From: Micrococcus porci
GTDB taxonomy: Bacteria > Actinomycetota > Actinomycetes > Actinomycetales > Micrococcaceae
Assembly (NCBI RefSeq): GCF_020097155.1
Contig: NZ_CP083691.1
Location: 248,001 to 312,000, forward strand
Direction: 5' to 3'
DNA length: 64,000 nucleotides
Below the pieces are notes generated by a model, which saw only the letters and a list, made by a program, of their open reading frames with translations, was not told where the DNA came from and ran no database searches. A program made the translations under genes and the position numbers. Below, one piece after another: positions 35,766-44,605 of this stretch (positions are counted from its first letter, which is position 1; the number at the start of each line of letters is the position of its first letter).

Positions 35766-37214
35766 TCAGAGCGCGGCGAGCGCGCTCACCGCCTCGTCGA
35801 TCGCGGCGCGGGCCGGCGCGATCCGCCAGTCCACACCGGAGCACACGATGCTGAACGCGAGCACGCGCCCGGACCCCGTGGTGACGGTGCCCGTGAGGGA
35901 CACGGTCTGGTCCAGGGTGCCGGTCTTCGCGGCCACGGCCTCGCGCGCGGGGCTCCCCGGGAACCGCTCGGCGAGGGTCGAGTCCTCACCGGGCCGGGGC
36001 AGTCCGTCCCGCACCGGGGCGAGAGCCGGGTCTGCCTGCACGGCCTCGACCAGCCCGGCGAGCTGGTGCGCGGTCACGCGGTTCTGAGGGGACAGCCCCG
36101 AGGCGTCCACGAGCCGCATCCCGGCCGTGTCCACCCCGTGCGCCGCCGCGCGGTCGCGCAGGAGCCCGGGGACGGCGGCGTGCGTGGCGGGGCGCCCGTC
36201 CGCCGCCGCGGCCACGCGGGCGAGCACCTCGGCCACCTGGTTCTCCGAGTGGGCCAGCAGGTACGCCACCTGCTGGCCCACCGGCGCGGACTCCACGCGC
36301 GCCACCGGCTCCGTGGCGAGCACGTCGCCGCGCGGCGCCGAGGTGGCGGGGACCACGTCCCGGGCGCGCACGGACAGGTCCGCGCCCGAGTCGGCGACGG
36401 CGGCCGTCAGCTCCCGCTGGAAGGCCAGGGCGGCGAACGCGGCCGGGTCCGCGATCCGGTCCTCCCCTGTGCCCGGCGCGGTCCGCCCGCCGTACGTGGC
36501 CAGCGGCTGCACCGCGGTGATGTTGCCGCTCTCCACGAGCCCCGCGGACCACGCGGGGTTCAGGGGGGAGGCGTCCGTGAACAGGCGCAGGTCCGTGCTG
36601 ACCGCCACGGGCCCCGTCACGCCGCGCTCCCGCAGGCCCGCCACGGTGCGCCGGGCGAGGGTGCGCAGGCCGGCACGGCCGTCCACGCGGCCCGGATCGG
36701 ACGCGCCGGCGCCGAGCAGGGCGTCGCCGCCGCCCACCAGGACGAGCTCGGTGGCGCCGCCGCCCGGCAGGGCCACCACGGACGTGGTGAGCGCGCGGTC
36801 CGCACCGAGGACGTCCACGGCCGTGACGGCGGTGAGGATCTTCAGGGCCGACGCCGGCGCCACCGCCTGGTCCGCGGAGCGCGCGTAGAGGACCTCGCCG
36901 GTGGCCGCGTCCCGCACCTCGGCCGACGCCGTCCCCGGTGCCTGTGCGAGCGCCGGGGCCACGGCCGCGGCCACGTCGGCCGGGTCCACCGGGGCGACGG
37001 ACGCCAACGCGGTGGAGGACGGCGCCGTCGCGCCCCCGGACGGCGAGGCGGCCGGGACCGGGGCGGACGGCGCGGAGGCGGCCGGGGCGGCGGGGGTCGG
37101 GAGACGCGGGAGGAGGACGTCGTGGGCCAGGAGCCCGAGCAGGGCGCAGATCGCCAGGGCCAGCAGCACGCGGGTCACGGCGGCCACGCGGGCGGCCCGG
37201 TTCGAGGGGGTCAC
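35766..37214 (-). CDS. dacB: D-alanyl-D-alanine carboxypeptidase/endopeptidase (PBP4, DacB)
   Basis: 482 aa. Trims or cuts peptidoglycan stem peptides outside the membrane. An N-terminal anchor helix (LLALAICALLGLLAHDVLL), a Pro/Ala/Ser linker to about residue 75, then the S13 peptidase with its three active-site motifs: SALK (in APASALKILT), SEN (AHSENQVAEV) and KTG (AAKTGTLD). The GTG at 37214 has GGGAGG upstream. In actinobacteria it lies between ppa and the zincin, as here. Confidence 0.95.
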   Translation of the reverse strand: MTPSNRAARVAAVTRVLLALAICALLGLLAHDVLLPRLPTPAAPAASAPSAPVPAASPSGGATAPSSTALASVAPVDPADVAAAVAPALAQAPGTASAEVRDAATGEVLYARSADQAVAPASALKILTAVTAVDVLGADRALTTSVVALPGGGATELVLVGGGDALLGAGASDPGRVDGRAGLRTLARRTVAGLRERGVTGPVAVSTDLRLFTDASPLNPAWSAGLVESGNITAVQPLATYGGRTAPGTGEDRIADPAAFAALAFQRELTAAVADSGADLSVRARDVVPATSAPRGDVLATEPVARVESAPVGQQVAYLLAHSENQVAEVLARVAAAADGRPATHAAVPGLLRDRAAAHGVDTAGMRLVDASGLSPQNRVTAHQLAGLVEAVQADPALAPVRDGLPRPGEDSTLAERFPGSPAREAVAAKTGTLDQTVSLTGTVTTGSGRVLAFSIVCSGVDWRIAPARAAIDEAVSALAAL

Positions 37215-37318
37215 CTCCCGGTTGTACCACGGCGTTCCGCGACCCCGGGTCCGAGCTGGTCAGGGAATTGCCAGGTTCCGGGCAGGGTGCGTCCATGGTG
37301 GGTTCGTACGCTGAAGGC

Positions 37319-37396
37319 ACCTCATCGAAGGTGCGAGCGATGCAGGTGCGAGTGATGACAGGCGAAGGGCCCCGGTCGGCGAGACCGGGGCCCTTC
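37319..37396 (+). ncRNA. Possible small RNA or leader with its own terminator
   Basis: A transcript starting after TACGCT (37307-37312) would run through two copies of AGGTGCGAGNGATG and end at the hairpin 37364-37396, about 78 nt. No known RNA family is recognised; the call rests only on a promoter-like box, an internal repeat and an otherwise unexplained terminator. Confidence 0.25.
37364..37396. terminator. Orphan hairpin upstream of ppa
   Basis: Perfect 14-bp stem GAAGGGCCCCGGTC / GACCGGGGCCCTTC with a 5-nt loop, in the gap between two divergent genes where neither needs a terminator. It may end a small transcript or attenuate ppa. Confidence 0.6.
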
Positions 37397-37525
37397 CCAC
37401 GTCCGGTGGCCGGCCGGGGACGGACACGGGAGGGCCGGACGCCGCCCCGGTAGGCTGGCCCCAGTTCCGCCGGGCGGCGCGCCGCCGTCGTCCCGGGCAC
37501 CGAGCAGATCCACCGAAGGAGAGTC

Positions 37526-38089
37526 ATGGCGCACGACGTCACCATCGAGATCCCCGCGGGCTCCCGCGTCAAGTACGAGTTCGACCACGAGACCGGCCGC
37601 CTGCGCCTGGACCGCGTGCTGTTCACCTCCATGCAGTACCCCACGCACTACGGCTACTTCGAGAACACCCTCGGCGAGGACGGCGACCCGCTGGACGCCC
37701 TCGTGTTCCTCCCCGGGTTCGACCTGGTCCCCGGCTGCATCGTCGAGGCCCGTCCCGTGGGCGTGTTCAACATGACCGACGACGGCGGCGGCGACGCCAA
37801 GCTGCTGTGCGTCCCGGCGGACAAGCGCTTCGACCACATCCAGGAGCTCGAGGACGTCGAGGAGTCCCTGAAGCAGGAGATCGAGCACTTCTTCACCCGC
37901 TACAAGGACCTGGAGCCCGGCAAGTGGGTCAAGGCCGACGGCTGGGAGGGCCGCGAGGCCGCGGAGAAGGAGCTCGAGGCCTCCATCGAGCGCTTCGCCG
38001 CCGAGGGCGAGCACTCCCCGTCCGACGAGCCGCAGGGCCGCGACGTCGACACCGAGGAGGCCGCCCCGGCCGCCGAGCAGGAGGCCTGA
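37526..38089 (+). CDS. ppa: Inorganic pyrophosphatase, family I
   Basis: 187 aa. Hydrolyses pyrophosphate. Conserved [33 protein letters not shown], and the metal-binding [10 protein letters not shown] with three acidic residues. The last 20-25 residues are a Glu/Ala-rich extension absent from the E. coli enzyme. Start at 37526 has GAAGGAG 4 nt upstream. A strong hairpin terminator follows at 38121. Confidence 0.97.
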   Translation: MAHDVTIEIPAGSRVKYEFDHETGRLRLDRVLFTSMQYPTHYGYFENTLGEDGDPLDALVFLPGFDLVPGCIVEARPVGVFNMTDDGGGDAKLLCVPADKRFDHIQELEDVEESLKQEIEHFFTRYKDLEPGKWVKADGWEGREAAEKELEASIERFAAEGEHSPSDEPQGRDVDTEEAAPAAEQEA

Positions 38090-38120
38090 GCCTCCACCGG
38101 CCCCTCGGCCGACCCCCGCG

Positions 38121-38156
38121 CGACGCCCGTCCACCCTTCGGGGTGGGCGGGCGTCG
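38121..38156 (+). terminator. ppa terminator
   Basis: 16-nt arms (38121-38136 and 38141-38156) around a TTCG tetraloop, with one T-G pair, 31 nt after the ppa stop. Confidence 0.8.
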
Positions 38157-38183
38157 CCGTGTCCGGTGGCAGAATCGACGACC

Positions 38184-38822
38184 ATGTTCGTGCTCACCCT
38201 CAACCAGCGGGACACCCCCGACGCCGGCGACCGCGTGGACGCGCTCCTGCGCGAGCTGACCGACGCGGCGGCCGCCGTGCCCGGCCTGCGCTCCCCGGCG
38301 CTGCCGTTCCAGCGCTCCGTCGGAGACGAGCTCGTGGGCGTCCTCGAGGACCCGCACGCCGCGGTGGACGTGGCGCTGCGCGCGCTGCGGCAGCGCCGCT
38401 GGAACGTGGGGATCGGCGTCGGGACGGTGTGCCACGCGGACGGGTCCGCGGGGATCCCCGCCTCCGGGGACCTGCACCACGCCGGCGGGCCGGGCCTCGC
38501 GGCGGCGCGCCGGGCCGTCGAGGCGGCGGCCCTGTCCACCGCGCGGATCCCGCTGGCCGTGCGCGGTCGGGACGCGGAGGCCGCAGCCGAGGCGGAGGCG
38601 GTGCTCAAGCTCATCGGCCAGCTGGTGTGGACGCGCACGGCCGCCGAATGGTCCGTGCTGGACCTGCTGGTGCCCGGGGTGCGCGGCCAGCAGAAGCCGG
38701 CCGCGCAGGCCCTGGGGATCACCACGCAGGCCGTCTCCCAGGCCGTGCAGCGCTCCTTCTGGAACGAGGAGCACGCCTGCCGGCCCGCCGCCGCGCGCCT
38801 GCTGGCGCTCGCCGCCGGCTGA
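38184..38822 (+). CDS. SatD-like protein with C-terminal helix-turn-helix
   Basis: 212 aa. The N-terminal two-thirds (MFVLTLNQRD, RSVGDELVGVLEDPHAAVDVALRAL, NVGIGVGTV) resembles the SatD/cyclase-like fold; the C-terminus QKPAAQALGITTQAVSQAVQRS is a helix-turn-helix. Probably a regulator, target unknown. The ATG at 38184 is preferred; a GTG six codons earlier (38166) is also possible. CAGAAT lies 8 nt upstream. Confidence 0.6.
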   Translation: MFVLTLNQRDTPDAGDRVDALLRELTDAAAAVPGLRSPALPFQRSVGDELVGVLEDPHAAVDVALRALRQRRWNVGIGVGTVCHADGSAGIPASGDLHHAGGPGLAAARRAVEAAALSTARIPLAVRGRDAEAAAEAEAVLKLIGQLVWTRTAAEWSVLDLLVPGVRGQQKPAAQALGITTQAVSQAVQRSFWNEEHACRPAAARLLALAAG

Positions 38823-38873
38823 GGCCCGCCCGCGTCGCCGTCCTCCCCCTCGGCCCGTCGGGCCCTCCGGCCC

Positions 38874-39665
38874 TCAGAGCAGGGTGCGCAGCACCGTGGC
38901 GAGGCCGTGCTCGTCGACGCCGCCGGTGACCTCGTCCGCGGCCTCCTTGACCTCGTCCGGGGCCTGGCCCATGGCGACGCCGCGCCCGGCCCAGCGGAGC
39001 ATCTCCACGTCGTTGCGGCCGTCGCCCACGGCCACGGTGTCCGCGACGTCCACGTGCAGCACGGTGCGCAGCGCCTCCAGGGCGGACGCCTTGGTGACGC
39101 CGGCCGCGGCCACGTCCAGCCAGGCCGTCCAGCCCACCGAGTAGGTCACGCCGGACAGGCCGATGCCCTCCACGGCCCGGCCGAACTCCTCCGCGGAGGA
39201 GTCCGTGGAGAACACCACCAGGCGCACGGCGGTGGTGGCCATGAGCTCCTCGAAGCCCACGCCCTCCGCGGCCACGCCGAAGGACATGTCCTGGAACCGC
39301 TCGGTGGAGAGGAACGAGCCGTCCGGCAGCTCGAGCGCGTACTTGGCGCTGGGCAGGCGGTCCCGCAGCTGGGCCAGCACGGACTGGGGGTCGAAGGTGC
39401 GCAGGTCCGTGACCTCGTAGCCGTCCTCGAGCGCGCGGTCCAGGCGCAGCGTGGCACCGCCGTTGGAGCAGATCACGTACCCGGAGTCGATGCCGAGGGA
39501 CTCCGCCACCGGGAGCGTGGCGCCGCGGGAGCGGCCGGTGGCGATGACCACGTGGTGGCCGGCCTCGATCACGGCCCGCACGGCCTCACGCACGGGCTCG
39601 TGCAGGCGGCCGTCATGGTCCACGATCGTTCCGTCCACGTCCAGGCACACGAGCTTCTTCGTCAT
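38874..39665 (-). CDS. HAD-superfamily phosphatase, Cof subfamily
   Basis: 263 aa. Motif I LDVDGTIVDHDG at the N-terminus with the nucleophile Asp, motif II IATGRSRG, a C2-type cap in the middle (residues about 85-190) and motif IV VGDGRNDVEMLRWAG. This subfamily dephosphorylates sugar phosphates and similar cytosolic metabolites; the actual substrate cannot be read from the sequence. A GTG start three codons earlier (39674) is possible. Confidence 0.9.
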   Translation of the reverse strand: MTKKLVCLDVDGTIVDHDGRLHEPVREAVRAVIEAGHHVVIATGRSRGATLPVAESLGIDSGYVICSNGGATLRLDRALEDGYEVTDLRTFDPQSVLAQLRDRLPSAKYALELPDGSFLSTERFQDMSFGVAAEGVGFEELMATTAVRLVVFSTDSSAEEFGRAVEGIGLSGVTYSVGWTAWLDVAAAGVTKASALEALRTVLHVDVADTVAVGDGRNDVEMLRWAGRGVAMGQAPDEVKEAADEVTGGVDEHGLATVLRTLL

Positions 39666-39744
39666 GGCCCCCACCCAACCACACGCCCCGGACGGGTTTG
39701 CGACGCGCGGGTGAACGCCGGGCGCTCCCGTCCGGCGGCCGGGC

Positions 39745-41079
39745 TCACCCCAGTCCCATGCGCCCGGCCGCCCACGGCAGCTGGTCGGCGAAGGCGCGCG
39801 ACCACACCGTCCACGTGTGCCCGCCGGGGTACTCCCGCAGGGTGAGGTCCATGCCGGCGGCGCGGCCGGCGTCGACGAGCTCCTGCGGCACGGGCATGCC
39901 GACGTAGGCGTCCGAGCGGCCCACGCTGACGACGCCCGCGACGCCGCGGTAGGCCCCGTCCGCCCCGGGACCCTCGCCGCGCTGCGCTGCGGCGAACAGA
40001 GAGAGCGGGTCGTTCGCCGCGTACGCGGCGCGGACCCCGCCGAAGCCCTCGGCGATCGTCCTCTCCTCCGTGCCGAGGGAGGGGTGCAGCTCGCCGGAGA
40101 AGACGAGCACGGTGCCGAACCCGTCCGGGGTGCGGGCCACGGTCTGCAGGGCGCAGGTGGCGCCGTTGGAGAGCCCGCCGATCGCCCAGTGCGTCCGGTC
40201 CCGGTCCGTCTGCAGCTCCCGGCCGATCCAGGCGGGCACGTCCTGCGTCAGGTAGGTCTCCACGCGGGCGTCCGGGCCGTCCCAGCACAGCCGGTTGGTC
40301 AGGGCGCCGCCGCCGTTGGCGTCCACGGACAGCACGATCGGCGCGAGGCCGTGGTGGGCGGCCGCGTAGGCGTCCATGGTCTCGGCGGCGTGGCCGGCGC
40401 TGAACCAGTCCGGGGGCTCACCCGGGACCCCGGCCATGAGGATCATCACGGGCAGGGCCGGGCGCTCCTCGGCGAAGTACGCCGGGGGCAGGTAGACCAC
40501 GGCGTCCCGCGGGGCGAGCCGCGCGTCCGTGGCGGGAATCCCCACCCGGGAGACCGTGCCGTGCTCGGGCAGCCCGGCCGGCGCCGTCCACCGGTCCACG
40601 GGCACCACCTGGCGGGCGGGGGCGGTGTCCACGGCGTCCCAGTCCGTCCAGGTGACGTTCCGCCCGGTCATCACGGCCAGCGACTCGTAGGCGGAGTAGT
40701 GGGCGTTCACGCCGAGGGTCGCGCAGAGCACCGCCGCCAGGACCGCGACGACGCCCCCGAGGCCCCAGCGCAGCGGCCGGGGCCGCCACGGGCCGACGGC
40801 CGCCTGGGCGAGCACCACCACCGGCAGCGCGGCCCAGGCGAACACGGGCCCCGCGACCCCGTCCGGGATCGGCGCCCACACGACGTTCACCCACCACCAC
40901 GAGGCGAGGGCCAGCGCCGCGGGCACGCCGACGACCAGCGCCTGGACCCACCAGGGCCGGCGGCGGGTGCGCCCCACCCACAGGCCGAGGACCAGCAGGA
41001 CGCCGACCGCGACGCACACGGGCACCGTCCAGGGCGCCAGCAGCGGGGTCTCCAGCAGCCAGGCGGGCAACCGCTCCAC
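39745..41079 (-). CDS. Membrane esterase (alpha/beta hydrolase), partner of the MprF-like gene
   Basis: 444 aa. Four membrane helices in the first 150 residues (VCVAVGVLLVLGLWV, ALVVGVPAALALASWWWVNVV and two more), then an extracytoplasmic esterase-D-like hydrolase with nucleophile elbow GGLSNGA, a GGALTNRLCWDG region and catalytic GGHTW near the end. It starts with GTG at 41079, one nucleotide after the stop of the lipid-aminoacylation gene, so the two are co-translated. A role in cleaving aminoacyl-lipids is inferred from this pairing. Confidence 0.8.
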   Translation of the reverse strand: MERLPAWLLETPLLAPWTVPVCVAVGVLLVLGLWVGRTRRRPWWVQALVVGVPAALALASWWWVNVVWAPIPDGVAGPVFAWAALPVVVLAQAAVGPWRPRPLRWGLGGVVAVLAAVLCATLGVNAHYSAYESLAVMTGRNVTWTDWDAVDTAPARQVVPVDRWTAPAGLPEHGTVSRVGIPATDARLAPRDAVVYLPPAYFAEERPALPVMILMAGVPGEPPDWFSAGHAAETMDAYAAAHHGLAPIVLSVDANGGGALTNRLCWDGPDARVETYLTQDVPAWIGRELQTDRDRTHWAIGGLSNGATCALQTVARTPDGFGTVLVFSGELHPSLGTEERTIAEGFGGVRAAYAANDPLSLFAAAQRGEGPGADGAYRGVAGVVSVGRSDAYVGMPVPQELVDAGRAAGMDLTLREYPGGHTWTVWSRAFADQLPWAAGRMGLG

Positions 41080-41080
41080 G

Positions 41081-43603
41081 TCAGCCCTCCCTCCGGCGCA
41101 GGTCCTGGCCCGCGCGGACCAGGTCGCCGAGCGTGAGGGTGGGCAGGTACGCCCGGGTGAGGGCGGCGCCCACGCGGGGCAGCTCCGCCGGGTCCGGGAC
41201 GCACAGCCGCAGCGGCACGCTCTCCGGGCCGAACTTCTCCTTGAAGGCGTGCAGGGAGCGGAACCCGTACACGGGCTCCAGCCCATGGCCCAGCTGGTCC
41301 AGGAGGCGGTCGAGCGCGCCGGTCTGGGCGGGGGCGACGTCGGCGGAGGGGTCCGGCTGCGAGCGCGCCAGGGGCGCCCCGGAGAGGGAGACCAGGGCCA
41401 GCCCCTCCTCCTGGGCGTCGAGGACGGCCTGGGCCAGGAGGAACTCGACGACGGGGCGGAACCCGCCCTCGGCGCGGCGCATGAAGTCCAGGGTCAGGCC
41501 CACGAGGCGCCCGGCGTCGTGCACGGGCAGCCAGGAGGTCACCCCGTGGAGGCGGCCGTCCTCGTCCTCCGCGAGCAGCAGGCGGACGGCGGGGTCGTCG
41601 AGCTCGGCGAGGCCGCCGAGCGTGAACCCCATCTCCGGCAGCTCCTTGTCCGCCACCCACGCCGCGGAGATCGCGCGGATCTGCGCGCGGAGGTCGTCGC
41701 CGGCCTCCGCCCACGTGGTCCAGCGGGCCGTGATGCCCTCCTTCTTCGCCCGGTTGCGGGCGGTGCGCAGGTCCTGGAAGCGCTTCCCGCCGAAGGTGAC
41801 CCCGCCGAGCCGGATCACGGCCTCCTCCGCGACCTGCACCCCGAACCAGCCGCGGGACTCCACGGCCTGCGCGGTGACGGGGTGCACGGAGTACAGGGCC
41901 GGGACCAGGGAGTGGGCCACGCAGAACTCGGCGAACTGGCGGGTGACCACGGCGCGGTCACGGGCGGAGCTGTACGGGTCGCCCACGGTCAGCGCCACGT
42001 CCTGGTGCACCCGGTAGGCGACGGCGCCGGCGTGCGTCGGCGAGCGCCACAGCCGGCAGCCCTCCCACGTGCCCATCCAGGCCATGGTGGCGTCCTCGGC
42101 GGCGAGGGCGCGGGCCGCCTCGGCGGCCTCTCCGGGCTGCGCGACGGGCCCGCCGAGGGGGTGCTGGGCGCGCCAGAGCAGCCAGATCCCGGCCAGCCAC
42201 GGCACCAGCGGCAGCCACTCCAGCAGGAACCGGGCCACGGGGCCGCTCGGCAGGGCGGCCGGGGTCAGCACGGTCAGCGCCGTGGAGGGAAGCAGGGCGA
42301 TCAGCCCGTCCGCCAGGAGCGCGCCGACCCCGGGGCGGGGGGAGAACTGCTCCGGCACCGCCAGGCCCACCGCCACGATCATGGCCACCACCGCGAGGGC
42401 GAGGATCGGCACGGCCCGCAGGCGCCGGTAGGCCCCGTGCGGCGCGCGCGCCTGGAACAGCCCCCGGTGCGCCAGCACGAGGGCCAGCACCCCCAGCGGC
42501 ACCAGCACGGGGAGGATCAGCCGGGTGATCAGGGACGGGTCCGTGGGGTAGTCCCGGGGGCCCGCCGCCACGGCCCAGGCCGCCAGGCCCAGGTGGGCGG
42601 CGGCCAAGGCGGCGAGCACGGACTGCAGCACCAGGGTGCCTTGCAGGGCGGCGCGGCGGCCCCGGCGGAGCCCGTCCGCGAGGACGAGCTGCAGCACCAG
42701 CGGCAGGGCCGCGAGCAGGACCGCACCCGGGCCGGTGGCCGTGAGGATGTACGTGCCGCGGGCGCACTCGCGGATCCGGTCGTCGTCGGCACAGGCCGCG
42801 GCCACCATGTCCGGGGACACGGTGGACGCCGCGAACAGGGCGCGCGTGCCCGCCAGCGGCCCCACCAGGTGGGGTGAGCCCGCGGCCAGGAACGTGCCGA
42901 GCACGACGGCGGCCACCGCCGTCGCCACGAGCACGCGCCGCTCGCTGCGGCTGCCCACGGGCGCCGCGTCCGTGCCCAGCCGGCGGGCCCTCCGGCGGCC
43001 GAGCCAGCCGCCCAGCAGCACCGCGGTGAGCAGCGAGGCGTCCTCCGGCGCACCGGAGAACAGGACCGTGGCGGCGGTGACGGGGAGGGCGAGGGTGAGG
43101 AGGCGGCGTCGCCACCGGGAGTCCCACGAGCCGGAGGAGGCCAGGAACGCGACGATCAGTCCGGCCCAGGGTCCGGCGATCGCGTCGCTGCGGAGGACGG
43201 CGCCCCAGGCGGGGTCGACCTGCCGGACCGCCCACAGCAGTCCCAGGACCGCCAGGACGGACGCGGTGTGGCCCAGCACCACGCGGGCGGCGAACGGTCC
43301 GGAGCCGGCCTCCCGCTCGGCCGGCGGCCCGAGGACGGCGACGCCCACCAGGGCGAGCGCCCACGCGAGCGGGTGCGGGGCGAACAGCAGGGAGGTGGCC
43401 ACCTCGTGCGGGGCGTGGGGGAGACTGCCCGGGCGGGCCGGGTCCACCAGCGGCAGCAGGGGCCCGAGGGCGGTGAACAGGAGCAGGGTCCACGTCGCGG
43501 GGACCCCGCGGAGCCAGCGGAGCGCACCGGCCAGGACACGCCCGGCAGGACCGGGCGAGGTGCCGCCCACCGTGCCCGACTCCCGCGTGGCCGCCGTCGC
43601 CAT
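41081..43603 (-). CDS. MprF-like lipid aminoacyltransferase (DUF2156 domain)
   Basis: 840 aa. The N-terminal 500 residues hold about a dozen membrane helices, beginning with WTLLLFTALGPLLPLV; the first part is rhomboid-like (ATSLLFAPHPLAWALALVG). The C-terminal cytosolic DUF2156 tandem-GNAT domain (GRLWRSPTHAGAVAYRVHQD, KRFQDLRTARNRAKKEGI, PVVEFLLAQAVLDAQEEG, YGFRSLHAFKEKFGPE) transfers amino acids from tRNA to phosphatidylglycerol or diacylglycerol in this family. ATG at 43603 after GGAGGG. Which amino acid is used cannot be read from sequence. Confidence 0.87.
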   Translation of the reverse strand: MATAATRESGTVGGTSPGPAGRVLAGALRWLRGVPATWTLLLFTALGPLLPLVDPARPGSLPHAPHEVATSLLFAPHPLAWALALVGVAVLGPPAEREAGSGPFAARVVLGHTASVLAVLGLLWAVRQVDPAWGAVLRSDAIAGPWAGLIVAFLASSGSWDSRWRRRLLTLALPVTAATVLFSGAPEDASLLTAVLLGGWLGRRRARRLGTDAAPVGSRSERRVLVATAVAAVVLGTFLAAGSPHLVGPLAGTRALFAASTVSPDMVAAACADDDRIRECARGTYILTATGPGAVLLAALPLVLQLVLADGLRRGRRAALQGTLVLQSVLAALAAAHLGLAAWAVAAGPRDYPTDPSLITRLILPVLVPLGVLALVLAHRGLFQARAPHGAYRRLRAVPILALAVVAMIVAVGLAVPEQFSPRPGVGALLADGLIALLPSTALTVLTPAALPSGPVARFLLEWLPLVPWLAGIWLLWRAQHPLGGPVAQPGEAAEAARALAAEDATMAWMGTWEGCRLWRSPTHAGAVAYRVHQDVALTVGDPYSSARDRAVVTRQFAEFCVAHSLVPALYSVHPVTAQAVESRGWFGVQVAEEAVIRLGGVTFGGKRFQDLRTARNRAKKEGITARWTTWAEAGDDLRAQIRAISAAWVADKELPEMGFTLGGLAELDDPAVRLLLAEDEDGRLHGVTSWLPVHDAGRLVGLTLDFMRRAEGGFRPVVEFLLAQAVLDAQEEGLALVSLSGAPLARSQPDPSADVAPAQTGALDRLLDQLGHGLEPVYGFRSLHAFKEKFGPESVPLRLCVPDPAELPRVGAALTRAYLPTLTLGDLVRAGQDLRRREG

Positions 43604-43747
43604 CCCTGCCCCCTCCCTCGGCCGCGCCCGTGCTGTCCGCCGCCGCGGACGGGCGGTCCCGCCGCCTGCAGCCGGGACCCGCACAGCGTACGACAGCGCA
43701 CCTGGACGTCCGCCGGGAACGGACCGGAGCCGCGGCGGGCGCGGGCG

Positions 43748-43753
43748 TAGCAT
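43748..43753 (+). promoter_or_regulatory. -10 box of the 43760 hydrolase, leaderless type
   Basis: TAGCAT ends 6 nt before the ATG at 43760. Confidence 0.45.
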
Positions 43754-43759
43754 GCGGGC

Positions 43760-44593
43760 ATGCTCCACCGGCGCGAGTACGGCGACCCCGACGGCGTCCC
43801 CGTCCTCCACTTCCACGGCACCCCCGGCTCAGGCCGGGAGGCGGCCGCGCTGGACGCCGCCGCGCGTGCCGCCGGCGTGCGCCTGATCGCCCCGGACCGG
43901 CCCGGGATGGGCCGCACCCCCCACCTGCCGGGGCGGCGGCTGGCCCACTGGCCCGCCGAGGTGACGCGGCTGCTGGACGAGCTGGGGATCGACCGGGCCG
44001 CGATCCTCGCCTGGTCCGGCGGCGGCCCCTACGCGGTGGCCTGTCTGGCCCGCATCCCTGAGCGCCTCACCGCGGTGGCCCTGCTGGCCCCGGCGGGCCT
44101 GCTGCGGGGCATTCCGTGGGCCAACCGGCTGTTCCCGCGGCTCTACCTCCCGGCGGCCGGCGCGATCGCCCGCGCCCGGGACTGGGCCCCGGCCGCCGCC
44201 CTGGGCGTGTTCCGGTGGCGGCGGATGCGCAGCCGCCTGGCCGACGGCCCCCCGGCGGCGAGCCCGGAGCGCGAGCCGCTGGCGCCGTCGTCGGCCGCGG
44301 TGCTGGCCGCCTCCTGGAGGGAGGCGTTCCGGCAGGGCCACGCCGGGCCGGTCCAGGACGAGCAGGTGATCAACGAGGACTGGTCCCCCCTGCTGACGTC
44401 CGCCCGCCGGGCGCCGGTGCCCGTGCGGATCTGGCACGGGCGCCGGGACCGGGTGGTGCCGCACCGCCACAGCCGGCGGCTGGCCGCGGCCCTGGGCGCG
44501 TTCCTCGTGGACGCGCACGACGGCGACCACCCCGGCGCCCTGCTGACCGCCGGACCCGAGGCGCTGGGCTGGCTGGCGGCCTCCGCGGAGTGA
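43760..44593 (+). CDS. Alpha/beta hydrolase
   Basis: 277 aa. HFHGTPGSGREA forms the oxyanion-hole segment, LAWSGGGPYAVA carries the nucleophile Ser and HDGDHPGAL the catalytic His, with Asp expected in WHGRRDRVV. It belongs to the general hydrolase/haloalkane-dehalogenase-like superfamily; no specific substrate can be assigned. Divergent from the MprF-like gene, monocistronic, and convergent with serS. Confidence 0.88.
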   Translation: MLHRREYGDPDGVPVLHFHGTPGSGREAAALDAAARAAGVRLIAPDRPGMGRTPHLPGRRLAHWPAEVTRLLDELGIDRAAILAWSGGGPYAVACLARIPERLTAVALLAPAGLLRGIPWANRLFPRLYLPAAGAIARARDWAPAAALGVFRWRRMRSRLADGPPAASPEREPLAPSSAAVLAASWREAFRQGHAGPVQDEQVINEDWSPLLTSARRAPVPVRIWHGRRDRVVPHRHSRRLAAALGAFLVDAHDGDHPGALLTAGPEALGWLAASAE

Positions 44594-44605
44594 GGCCCGG
44601 GCCGC

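Larger units (their letters stand above)
37215..37525. other. Divergent gap between dacB and ppa
   Basis: 311 bp. It contains a possible TACGCT box (37307-37312), a tandem AGGTGCGAGNGATG repeat (37330-37359), a perfect hairpin (37364-37396) and a TAGGCT box (37451-37456) that would give ppa a leader of about 62 nt with GAAGGAG as ribosome site. No protein-coding frame convinces. Confidence 0.55.

Noticed and set aside
33405..37355. 1300-codon plus-strand open frame opposite tilS, the zincin and dacB
   Set aside because: Composition is Arg/Gly/Ala/Pro-rich without motifs, and three well-identified genes lie on the other strand.
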